64,000 nt of DNA from Aquisphaera insulae (GTDB lineage: Bacteria > Planctomycetota > Planctomycetia > Isosphaerales > Isosphaeraceae). The stretch covers positions 1 through 64,000 of the forward strand of contig NZ_JAALJH010000014.1 of the NCBI RefSeq assembly GCF_011064615.1, written 5' to 3'. The notes below the pieces were generated by a model that was not told the DNA's origin, did no database searches, and was given only the letters and a program-made list of their open reading frames with translations. Each line of letters begins with the position of its first letter. The first letter of the stretch is position 1. The position numbers and the translations under genes are program-made. Shown here piece by piece: positions 9,392 to 16,804 of the stretch.

Positions 9392-10162
9392 CTTCAGGGC
9401 CGCCACCGCGCTCCGGAAGATCCGCAGCCCCTGCCCGTCCTCGGGTAGCGGGCCGGCGTGGCGGGTCCAGCGCGGGTGATCGATCGCGCGGACATGCCGC
9501 TCGGGATGCGGCATCAGGCCGAAGACCCGTCCCGTGGTGTCGCAGACGGCGGCGGCGGCCAGGGACGATCCGTTGGGATTGGCGGGGTAGTCCTGGGTCG
9601 GCGTGCCGCGCTCGTCCGCATACTTCAGGACGATCTGGCCGCGGTCGTCGAGCGCGGCGGCCGACGCCTCGTCGGCCGTCAGGAACTTGCCCTCGCCGTG
9701 GGCGACCGGGAGCTCGATCGGATCGTCGAAATCGACGAACGGGGAGAGGCCCGGCCGCGGGACCAGGCGGATCCAGCGGGCTTCGAAGCGGCCCGAGTCG
9801 TTGTTCGTCAGCGTCGCCCGGCCGCCGTCCGCGCCGGGCAGCAGCCCGCATCGCACCAGGACCTGGAAGCCGTTGCAGATGCCCGCGATCAGCCCGCCCC
9901 GGTCGCGGAATCCCTGGAGCGCGTCCCCGAGCGCGTGATTCAGACGCGTCGCCAGGATCCGGCCGGCTCCCAGGTCGTCGCCGTAGGAGAAGCCCCCGGG
10001 GATCGTCAGGGCCTGGAACCGTCCCAGGCCCCGGGGCTCCTCGAAGAGGCGGTTGACGTGCCAGGTCTCGACCTCGGCGCCGGCGAGTTGCCAGGCGGCG
10101 ATGGTCTCTTCGTCACAGTTCGTCCCGGGGGCCCTCAGGACGATCACGCGGGGAGTGCTCAT
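9389..10162 (-). CDS. purQ: phosphoribosylformylglycinamidine synthase, glutaminase subunit
   Basis: Class I glutamine amidotransferase subunit of FGAM synthase: releases ammonia from glutamine for PurL in step four of purine synthesis. The start MSTPRVIVLRAPGTNCDEET matches PurQ. The catalytic cysteine is in GLIAGICNGFQVLVRCGLLPG, and the His/Glu pair is in MPHPERH. PGGFSYGDDLGAGRI is also diagnostic. The 257 residues are slightly longer than Bacillus PurQ (about 227) and resemble the longer planctomycete form. Gene order on this strand is purL, NYN gene, purQ. The stop codon lies in the inverted repeat of the adjoining element. A secure call. Confidence 0.97.
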   Translation of the reverse strand: MSTPRVIVLRAPGTNCDEETIAAWQLAGAEVETWHVNRLFEEPRGLGRFQALTIPGGFSYGDDLGAGRILATRLNHALGDALQGFRDRGGLIAGICNGFQVLVRCGLLPGADGGRATLTNNDSGRFEARWIRLVPRPGLSPFVDFDDPIELPVAHGEGKFLTADEASAAALDDRGQIVLKYADERGTPTQDYPANPNGSSLAAAAVCDTTGRVFGLMPHPERHVRAIDHPRWTRHAGPLPEDGQGLRIFRSAVAALK

Positions 10163-10198
10163 GCGAGTTCCGATCCCGTTACGATCCGGTGGACATTC

Positions 10199-11032
10199 TC
10201 AGTAATTGGACTCGCCGCCGCCGTAGCCCTGGCCGTGGAAGTCGGGCTCGGCGCGGTAGGCGAGGTTGCGGCGGAGCAGCTCGGCCTCGTAGACCTGGAC
10301 CACGAAGTCGGCCGCGATCTTGAGCCGCGACGAGGCCCCCTTGGCCGGGAAGTCGGCCGCCGACCCGCGGCGGAACTCGGCGACGCCGACGTGCTTGGCC
10401 CGGCTCTTGACGTAGTTGATGCCGGGGATGCCGTCGGCATCGCCGGAGATCAAGAGCGCGATGTCGTAGGTGTCCTGCAGGGCCACCATGTCGACGGCCA
10501 GGCTCGTGTCGAGCCCCTTCTCATTGACGGTGTGATGGAGCAGGTCCACCTTCCAGTGCCCCTCCTGGCGGATCTCCACGAAGTCGGTCGCCGACTGGAC
10601 GCCGTGGTAGAACCGCTTCTTCCGCTCGAGGGCGCGCTTCTTGTTGTCGTACCATTCGCGGGTCTCGGCGAAGCAGGCCGACCAGGCCTCCTCGATCCGC
10701 CGTTCCGAGGGCAGCTCCGGCGCCCGCCGGCTGACGTCCTCGATGTAAGCGTCGCGGAGCCTCGGGTTCATCTCGAACCGGGCCCGCAGCCGGGCCTCGG
10801 CCTTGGGGTCGGAGAGGTCCCATTCGTCCATCTTGCCGACGACGTACCAGTAGATCCGCGAGTGCTGGGCCGTCGGCCACCGCGCCCCGTCGGCGAACGT
10901 CCGGCCCCAGTACTGCACGCTCTGCTCGAAGACGTGCCGATAGAAGGCTCCGTAGTCGTCCACCCGCAGGTTCAGGTGCTTCAGCACCCCATCCAGGTTG
11001 GAGCCGTCCACGAACGTGACAAATCTTGACAT
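10199..11032 (-). CDS. NYN-domain protein (LabA/DUF88-like putative RNase)
   Basis: Predicted PIN-like nuclease of the NYN family, which cleaves RNA using a cluster of acidic residues. These are visible: FVDGSN near the N-terminus, KGLDTSLAVDMVAL in the middle and LLISGDADGIPGINYVKSR, the standard LabA/DUF88 arrangement. The ATG at 11032 has AAAGG seven bases upstream and a conspicuously AT-rich stretch before it, so it probably has its own promoter. The region between the first and second acidic motifs is longer than in minimal NYN proteins. The gene sits between purL and purQ on the same strand, an unexpected place for an RNase. Target and function are unknown. Confidence 0.85.
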   Translation of the reverse strand: MSRFVTFVDGSNLDGVLKHLNLRVDDYGAFYRHVFEQSVQYWGRTFADGARWPTAQHSRIYWYVVGKMDEWDLSDPKAEARLRARFEMNPRLRDAYIEDVSRRAPELPSERRIEEAWSACFAETREWYDNKKRALERKKRFYHGVQSATDFVEIRQEGHWKVDLLHHTVNEKGLDTSLAVDMVALQDTYDIALLISGDADGIPGINYVKSRAKHVGVAEFRRGSAADFPAKGASSRLKIAADFVVQVYEAELLRRNLAYRAEPDFHGQGYGGGESNY

Positions 11033-11080
11033 TGATTTACCTTTATATGTATTTAGGATGTCGTTTTGAATTCGATCCTC
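11033..11080 (-). promoter_or_regulatory. AT-rich probable promoter and ribosome-binding site of the NYN gene
   Basis: In a window that is about two thirds G+C, the 45 bases upstream of the NYN start are strongly AT-rich. On the coding strand they contain TAAATACATATAAAGG just before the ATG, giving a plausible -10 (TACATA or TATAAA) and the Shine-Dalgarno AAAGG. A TTCAAA-like -35 lies further upstream. This suggests separate transcription from purL. No experiment supports it. Confidence 0.4.
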
Positions 11081-11120
11081 CGGCGTCGGGGCGGGACCGC
11101 GGGCTCGGCGAGAGGAGCCG

Positions 11121-13991
11121 TCACCACCTCAGGGTCCGCTGCCAGGCGTCCTTGAGGTCCGGGACGGCGGCGGCGACGACGGGGCGGTGGTCGAGCCCCG
11201 AGATCGTCAGCGTGGGGACCCCGCCCGCCGCGGCCTCGCGGACCTCGCCGATCTTCCCCATCGGCAGGGCGCCGATCACGTCCGCGAGCGTGGCGTAGTG
11301 CCGCGGCTGGACCTCGAGCAAGAACCGGCCGGGGGACTCGGAGAACAGGAGGATTGGGTCGATCGCCGCGGCATCGTCGCAGGGGACGTCGCGGAGCGAG
11401 GCCTCGACCCCGAGGCCGCTCGCGATGGCCATCTCCGCCAGGGCGACCGCCAGCCCCCCCTCGCTGAGGTCGTGGCAGCTCCGGACGAGGCCACGGCTGA
11501 TGGCGATGTGGACCGCCCGGAAGAGGGCGGATCCGAGCTCCGCGTCCACCCGGGGGGCGGAGCCCCCCTCGATGCCGCGGACGTGGCCCCAGAGCGAGCC
11601 CCCCATCTCGTCGCGGGTCGTCCCGACGATCACCAGCAGGTTCCCCGGTTCCTTCAGGTCCATCGTCACGCACCGCCGGACGTCCGGCACCTGGCCGATC
11701 GCGCTGATCAGGAGCGTGGGGGGGATGGCCAGGCTCTTCCCCTCGTGGGAATACTCGTTGTTCAGGCTGTCCTTCCCCGAGATGAACGGGGTCTTGTAGG
11801 CCAGGGCCAGGTCGTGGCAAGCCTGCGCGGCCAGGACGAGCGAGCCGAGCGTCTCGGGGCGATCGGTGCTCCCCCAGCAGAAGTTGTCGAGGAGGGCGAT
11901 CCGCCGCGGATCGGCGCCCACGGCCACGCAGTTGCGGATGGCCTCGTCGATGACGCAGGCGGCCATGGCGTAGGGATCCAGGCGGCCGTAGCGGGGATTG
12001 ATCCCGCAAGAGATCGCGAGCCCCCGGTATGAATCCCGGACCGGCAGGACGACCGACGCGTCGCCCGGCCCGTCGTCGAGCACCCCGACCAGCGGCTTGA
12101 TGACCGTCCGGCCCTGGACCTCGTGGTCGTACTGGCGGACGATCCACTCCTTGCTGCAGACGTCCCAGTGTCCCAGCAGGGCCAGCAGGTCCGCGCCGTA
12201 ATCGATCCGCTCGGGCCATTCCACGGGGCGGGGCGGCGGCGCGGTGAATCTCGCGGAGCGGACGACGGCGGGGCGGCCGTCGTGGAGGAACTCCATCGAC
12301 AGGTCGGCGACGACCTCGCCGTGGTAGCGGAGCGTCAGCCGCCCCGTCGGCGCGAACTCGCCGAGGTCGGTCGCCTCGACGTGCTCCGACCGGCAGAGAG
12401 CCTCGAGCTCCGGCCATCGGTCTGGCGGCACGGCCAGGACCATCCGCTCCTGGGCCTCGGAGATCCAGATCTCGGTATAGGAGAGGCCCTGGTACTTCAG
12501 GGGGGCCCGATCCAGGTCGACGACGGCCCCGAGCTTCTCGCCCATCTCGCCCACGGCCGAGCTGAAGCCGCCGGCGCCGCAGTCGGTGATGGCGTGGAAG
12601 AGGCCGCGGTCGCGCGCCTGCAGGATCACGTCCTGGACCATCTTCTCCGTGATCGCGTTGCCGATCTGGACCGCGCCGCCGGAGATCGACTCGCTCTCGC
12701 TGGTCAGCTCGAGCGAGCTGAAGGTGGCGCCGTGGATCCCGTCCCGGCCCGTCTTGCCGCCGATCGCGACGATCCGGTCGCCGGGCTCCACCGACTTGAA
12801 CGCCATGCCGCGGGGGATGACGCCGACGGTCCCGCAGAAGACCAGGGGGTTGGCGAGATAGCCGGGGTCCACCGCCAGGGCCCCGTTGACCGTGGGGATG
12901 CCCATCCGGTTGCCGTAGTCGCGGACCCCCGCGACAACGCCCTTGAGCACGCGGCGCGGGTGCAGGACGCCCGCCGGCAGGCGCTCCGCGGGCATGTCCG
13001 GAGGGGCCACGCAGAAGACGTCCGTGTTGCAGATCGGCCGGGAGCCGAGCCCGGTGCCGAGCGCGTCGCGGATCACCCCCCCGATCCCGGTGTTCGATCC
13101 GCCGTAGGGGTCGATGGCCGAGGGATGGTTGTGGGTCTCCACCTTGAAGCAGACGTCGACCTCGTCGTCGAACCGGACGACCCCCGCGTTGTCGGAGAAG
13201 ACGCTCACCAACCAGTCGAGGTTCAGCTCCTGGGTGGCGGCGAAGATCGTCTGCTTGAGCAGGTTGTCGATCGTCCGGCCCTCGAACTCGATCCGGCCCT
13301 TGAGCGTCTTGTGAGAGCAGTGCTCGCTCCAGGTCTGCGCCAGGGTCTCGAGCTCGCAATCGGTGGGGTCGCGGCCGAGGCCGGCGAAGTGGGCCTGGAT
13401 CGACTTCATCTCGGCGAGGCTCAGCGAGAGCTGGCCCGCGCGGCTCGCCTCCACCAGGCCGCGGTCGTCCATGGCGCGGATCGGGACGATGATGCGGCGG
13501 AGCTCGTACGAGTGCCCCTGTCCCAGCCGGTCGAACGGCAGGGGGCCGATCACGACCTGCTCGACGGCCTCATTGGCGAGGAGGCGATCGACGAGGCGGC
13601 CCCGGAGGTCCTCCGGCCCGTCGATGAGGTACGAGCGGATCGTCCGGATCTCGGATGCGGCGTAGCCCAGGTCGCGGAGCAGCTCGAGGGCACTCTCCGC
13701 CTCCGGGTCGGTGACGCCCGGCCTCGGCAGGACGTGGACGATCTTCTCCGAGGTCGGGCTGCCGTCGCCGTCGGGGTGGATCCGGAACGACTCGACGACC
13801 GGGTCCACCAGGACCTCGCGCGCGGCCCGTTCCACGTCCTCGCGGCCGAGGGGGCCTTCGATCAGGAAGCCGCGGCTGACGGCGATGTCCCATAATCCCG
13901 GGATGCCCGAGTCGGCGGCTTCGTGGGCCAGTCTTCGTCCGGCGAGGTCGTCGCGGCCGGGGGAGGGGCGGATTTCTAGGTGCCAGAGCAT
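11121..13991 (-). CDS. purL: phosphoribosylformylglycinamidine synthase with fused PurS-like N-terminus
   Basis: ATP-dependent synthetase subunit that converts FGAR plus ammonia to FGAM in purine synthesis. The PurL core is clear: TLAQTWSEHCSHKTLKG, FKVETHNHPSAIDPYGG (active-site histidine), DCGAGGFSSAVGEMG, SGKDSLNNEY and CHDLSEGGLAVALAEMA. The chosen ATG at 13991 (MLWHLEIRPSPGRDD) gives 956 residues, about 210 more than Bacillus PurL. The extra N-terminus reads as two PurS-like modules, ending VDPVVESFRI and LANEAVEQVVI. No separate purS was seen nearby. It therefore looks like a PurS-PurL fusion working with the separate PurQ, intermediate between small and large PurL types. It is possibly co-transcribed with tyrA upstream (70-base gap). 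Confidence 0.95.
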   Translation of the reverse strand: MLWHLEIRPSPGRDDLAGRRLAHEAADSGIPGLWDIAVSRGFLIEGPLGREDVERAAREVLVDPVVESFRIHPDGDGSPTSEKIVHVLPRPGVTDPEAESALELLRDLGYAASEIRTIRSYLIDGPEDLRGRLVDRLLANEAVEQVVIGPLPFDRLGQGHSYELRRIIVPIRAMDDRGLVEASRAGQLSLSLAEMKSIQAHFAGLGRDPTDCELETLAQTWSEHCSHKTLKGRIEFEGRTIDNLLKQTIFAATQELNLDWLVSVFSDNAGVVRFDDEVDVCFKVETHNHPSAIDPYGGSNTGIGGVIRDALGTGLGSRPICNTDVFCVAPPDMPAERLPAGVLHPRRVLKGVVAGVRDYGNRMGIPTVNGALAVDPGYLANPLVFCGTVGVIPRGMAFKSVEPGDRIVAIGGKTGRDGIHGATFSSLELTSESESISGGAVQIGNAITEKMVQDVILQARDRGLFHAITDCGAGGFSSAVGEMGEKLGAVVDLDRAPLKYQGLSYTEIWISEAQERMVLAVPPDRWPELEALCRSEHVEATDLGEFAPTGRLTLRYHGEVVADLSMEFLHDGRPAVVRSARFTAPPPRPVEWPERIDYGADLLALLGHWDVCSKEWIVRQYDHEVQGRTVIKPLVGVLDDGPGDASVVLPVRDSYRGLAISCGINPRYGRLDPYAMAACVIDEAIRNCVAVGADPRRIALLDNFCWGSTDRPETLGSLVLAAQACHDLALAYKTPFISGKDSLNNEYSHEGKSLAIPPTLLISAIGQVPDVRRCVTMDLKEPGNLLVIVGTTRDEMGGSLWGHVRGIEGGSAPRVDAELGSALFRAVHIAISRGLVRSCHDLSEGGLAVALAEMAIASGLGVEASLRDVPCDDAAAIDPILLFSESPGRFLLEVQPRHYATLADVIGALPMGKIGEVREAAAGGVPTLTISGLDHRPVVAAAVPDLKDAWQRTLRW

Positions 13992-14061
13992 GGATCGCCA
14001 GGTAGTTCGAGGGAACAAGGGAATGAATTCGTCGTGGGCCGGTCGTGAAGTCGGGCTGCGG

Positions 14062-14934
14062 TCATTCGTCGCGTTCGCGGGGCGCCTGCCGGTCGTCGTA
14101 GAGGTCGCGAAGCTGCCTCGCTTCGTCCCACCATTTCCGGATCGCCTCGGCGTCATCCGTCATGACCGCATACTTGAGCGCCGCGACGCGATCCTGGAAG
14201 GACGAGAGCGCTTTCAACAACGGGCCTCGGTTGTCGCGGAAGATCGCCGTCCAGAGCCCCGTGTCGGCCGCGGCGACGCGCGTCCCGTCGCGAAAGGCCC
14301 CGGCCGCGAGCAGTTGCCATGCGGGCGGGACCGAGAGGGAGAGGGCCGCGGCCAGCGCGTGGGGGAGGTGGCTCGTGTAGGCGAGGACCTCGTCGTGCTC
14401 CGCGGGGCTCATCTCGACCACGTTGGCACCCAGCTTCGACCAGAAGTCGCGGGCTCGTTCCAGGGGCTCCGGGCGCGTCCGAGGGGTGGGAGTGAGCACG
14501 CAGGCGCGGCCCCGAAACAGCGTCGGGCGGGCGAAGGCCGCACCGGATCGCTCCGACCCGGCGATGGGGTGGGCTCCGACGAACGGGCCGCAGCCGACGG
14601 GATCGGCCTCGACCGATTCCACGATCTTCCGCTTGGTGCTGCCGGCATCCATGATCAGGGCCCCGCCGGGCGCGATCGCGGCGGCCCGGCAAACGTCCCG
14701 CGGGATCCGGTCAACGGGCGTGCAGACGACGACAACCTCGGCGTCGCGGACCCCCTCGTCCAGGTCGGTCGTCGCCTGGTCGATCGCTCCTCGCTCCTGG
14801 GCCTGACGGAGCGTCTGCAGGCTCCGTCCCACCCCGACGACGCGGGCGGCCAGCCGCTCGGAGCGTAGCGCCATGCCGATCGAACCGCCGATCAGCCCGA
14901 CGCCGAGGATCGCCACCGTCCCGAATTGCTCCAA
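14062..14934 (-). CDS. tyrA: prephenate dehydrogenase
   Basis: Oxidatively decarboxylates prephenate to 4-hydroxyphenylpyruvate in tyrosine synthesis, using NAD(P). The N-terminal Rossmann loop is VAILGVGLIGGSIGMALR. VVVVCTPVDRIP, GGALIMDAGSTKRKIVE and FVGAHPIAGSERSG are diagnostic, with the catalytic histidine in AHPIAGSE. The second conserved histidine region is YTSHLPHALAAAL. No ATG or GTG start fits upstream. A TTG at 14934 with GAGGG eight bases before it gives 290 residues, the usual length, so it was preferred. The frame itself stays open to 15240 through the inverted-repeat region, which is unlikely to be coding. No ACT or chorismate mutase domain is attached. Confidence 0.93.
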   Translation of the reverse strand: MEQFGTVAILGVGLIGGSIGMALRSERLAARVVGVGRSLQTLRQAQERGAIDQATTDLDEGVRDAEVVVVCTPVDRIPRDVCRAAAIAPGGALIMDAGSTKRKIVESVEADPVGCGPFVGAHPIAGSERSGAAFARPTLFRGRACVLTPTPRTRPEPLERARDFWSKLGANVVEMSPAEHDEVLAYTSHLPHALAAALSLSVPPAWQLLAAGAFRDGTRVAAADTGLWTAIFRDNRGPLLKALSSFQDRVAALKYAVMTDDAEAIRKWWDEARQLRDLYDDRQAPRERDE

Positions 14935-15066
14935 CGGATCTGCCCTCAAATCCGGTTTCGCACGAGGTTTGACGTGCCGGCGGATGCTCGCGCCCGACGA
15001 CTCGACCGATCCTATATTAACACGTTCTTCGACCTGCCGACGAGCCCCGTTGGCCGATTGGCCGAC

Positions 15067-15280
15067 GGGATTGTCGCAATACGCAATGGCGGACGTTGAC
15101 AGCCTTTGCTCCGACGCAGACCCTCCGGGTGGCCGTGGTGGAACACCACGGGACCGCCTCGGCCTTGGTGAAGAGCCAGTCCACCCACTCGGCCTGCCCC
15201 CCGTGGTGTTCCACCACGGCCACCCAGTGCCATCTGACAATCTCTCCGCGTCCTAAACCCCTGCCGTTTGCGACAATCCC
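15067..15280. repeat. nested inverted-repeat element, copy 1
   Basis: A roughly 214-base non-coding element upstream of tyrA. The outer arms are 13 bases, perfect: 15067-15079 and 15268-15280 (GGGATTGTCGCAA on the left). The inner arms are 26 bases, perfect: 15127-15152 and 15200-15225. Each inner arm is itself a hairpin (CCGTGGTG-GAA-CACCACGG). The loop is 47 bases. Its middle resembles the element at 32642-32851. No transposase is encoded, so it is probably a mobile miniature element or a structured RNA. The rest of 14935-15358 shows no gene. Confidence 0.75.
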
Positions 15281-15358
15281 TGGCCGACGGAGCCCCCGCT
15301 CGCAACGGCGCCGGCACTTGCGGGGGAGTGCTTCGGGCGGGCTCCGTGCGATCGAGCC

Positions 15359-16714
15359 TCAGGGTCGCGGCGTCGACCGCGGCCTGAGGGCCCGCCACAT
15401 GTCCAGGGCGGAGCCCCAGCGGTCGCGAGGGCGCTTCTCCAGCGCCTTCAGGATCACCGACTCGAGCCACTTCGGGGCGTCGGGACGGAAGGCCCGGAGC
15501 GGCACGGCGGGGTGCTCCAGGATCATCTCGTAGGAATCCGAGCGATCCGGATTGAACCCGAGGTAGGGGTACTGGAGCGTCAGCAGGTAGAAGAGCGTGG
15601 CCCCGACCCCGTACAGGTCCGCCGGCTCGCGGACCTCTCCGAACTGGCGGATGTGCTCCGGCGACAGGAATCCGATCGTGCCGCCGATCTCCCCCTGCCT
15701 GGTCAGGTTTACCAGGACATTGCTGTCGATCAGGCTCTTGGCCAGGCCGAAGTCGGTCAGCTTGAGGCGAGGACGCCGCGCGGGGCCCATGATCAGCAGG
15801 TTGGACGGCTTGATGTCGCGGTGGACGTACCCCCTCGAATGGGCGTAGTGGAGCGCGGAGAGGAGCAGCTCGCCGATCCGGATCCCGCTCTCGATCGGCA
15901 GGGGCTCGCCCAGGCTCCTGACCCAGGCCGCGGCGTTCTTCCCGTCCACGTACTCCATCACGAGCTGGAGCTGGCCCTCGACCTGGAAGAGCTCGTAGAA
16001 CTCCACGATGCACGGATGATTCGTGCCGCCCGGCGTGAGCATGTCGTGGAGGGCCTGGATCTCGCGGCGGAAGTACTCCATGGCCTTCTCGCCGCCGGGG
16101 CCGCCGGCGGAAGCGCTCATGGTCTTGATCGCCACCCGTCGGTTGCGAGAGACGTGCCTGGCCCGATAGACCTGCCCCATGCCGCCCTCGCCGATCAGCT
16201 CCTCGATCAGGTAGTCCGGGCTGGTCTCCGGGAACTGCCGGCGGCGCAATTCGCAACGGTCGCAGATCCAGACGTTCGGGGAGATCTGGACGACCTCGGG
16301 GATCGATTCCGAGCTCAGGCTCCCGTGGCGGATGATCTCCCCGTCGGCGGGCGGCAGGATCCGCGCCCCGCAGCCGGCGCAGCGGTGGTGGAAGCCGGAG
16401 CCGGCCTCGTCCTCGGACTCCTCGAAGTGGACCCGGAAGTGGCTGTCGCCGGCCGAGATCGTGTCCCCCTCGCGGAGCAGCAGCCGCTCCACGCGGAGGC
16501 CGTTCACCTTGGTCCCGTTGGTGCTCCCCATGTCCGCGATGTGGCAGCTCGGCGGGACGTTCTCGATCGCGAAATGCTCGCGCGAGAGGGCCAGGTCCTT
16601 GATCATCGGCAGCGCGGCGCGGGACGACCTGCCGACGACGAACCGCCCGGCCTCGTCGATGCGGAAGTCGTGCCCCTTGTGCGGGCCGGAGATGACCTGA
16701 AGGACGATGTCCAT
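15359..16714 (-). CDS. FHA-domain serine/threonine protein kinase
   Basis: Cytoplasmic signalling kinase of 451 residues. An N-terminal FHA domain (about residues 20-95) shows VVGRSS, SREHF and GSTNGTKVNG, the phosphothreonine-binding residues. A linker has two CxxC pairs, CAGC (112-115) and CDRC (151-154), probably a zinc ribbon. The Hanks-type kinase follows: glycine loop IGEGGMGQVYRA (174 on), lysine in VAIKTMS (197), HRDIKPSN (298-304) and DFGLAKS (321 on). No membrane segment follows the catalytic domain and there are no PASTA repeats. The FHA domain may recruit phosphorylated partners or its own autophosphorylated form. Targets are unknown. Confidence 0.93.
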   Translation of the reverse strand: MDIVLQVISGPHKGHDFRIDEAGRFVVGRSSRAALPMIKDLALSREHFAIENVPPSCHIADMGSTNGTKVNGLRVERLLLREGDTISAGDSHFRVHFEESEDEAGSGFHHRCAGCGARILPPADGEIIRHGSLSSESIPEVVQISPNVWICDRCELRRRQFPETSPDYLIEELIGEGGMGQVYRARHVSRNRRVAIKTMSASAGGPGGEKAMEYFRREIQALHDMLTPGGTNHPCIVEFYELFQVEGQLQLVMEYVDGKNAAAWVRSLGEPLPIESGIRIGELLLSALHYAHSRGYVHRDIKPSNLLIMGPARRPRLKLTDFGLAKSLIDSNVLVNLTRQGEIGGTIGFLSPEHIRQFGEVREPADLYGVGATLFYLLTLQYPYLGFNPDRSDSYEMILEHPAVPLRAFRPDAPKWLESVILKALEKRPRDRWGSALDMWRALRPRSTPRP

Positions 16715-16804
16715 CCTGCGCTTCCCTCCGGCTACCGTTCCCCCCCGCCGGCCGTGTGAGGGCGATGGCCGGCCCCGGGCGCCGGCGGGGCAGGCCCCAG
16801 GACC

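Noticed and set aside
11053..13359. Arg/Gly/Pro-rich minus-strand frame inside purL
   Set aside because: It is an alternative frame of purL with no family resemblance.
14935..15240. N-terminal extension of tyrA
   Set aside because: The frame is open but runs through a nested inverted repeat. It has no conserved sequence, and a better TTG start with ribosome-binding site exists at 14934.
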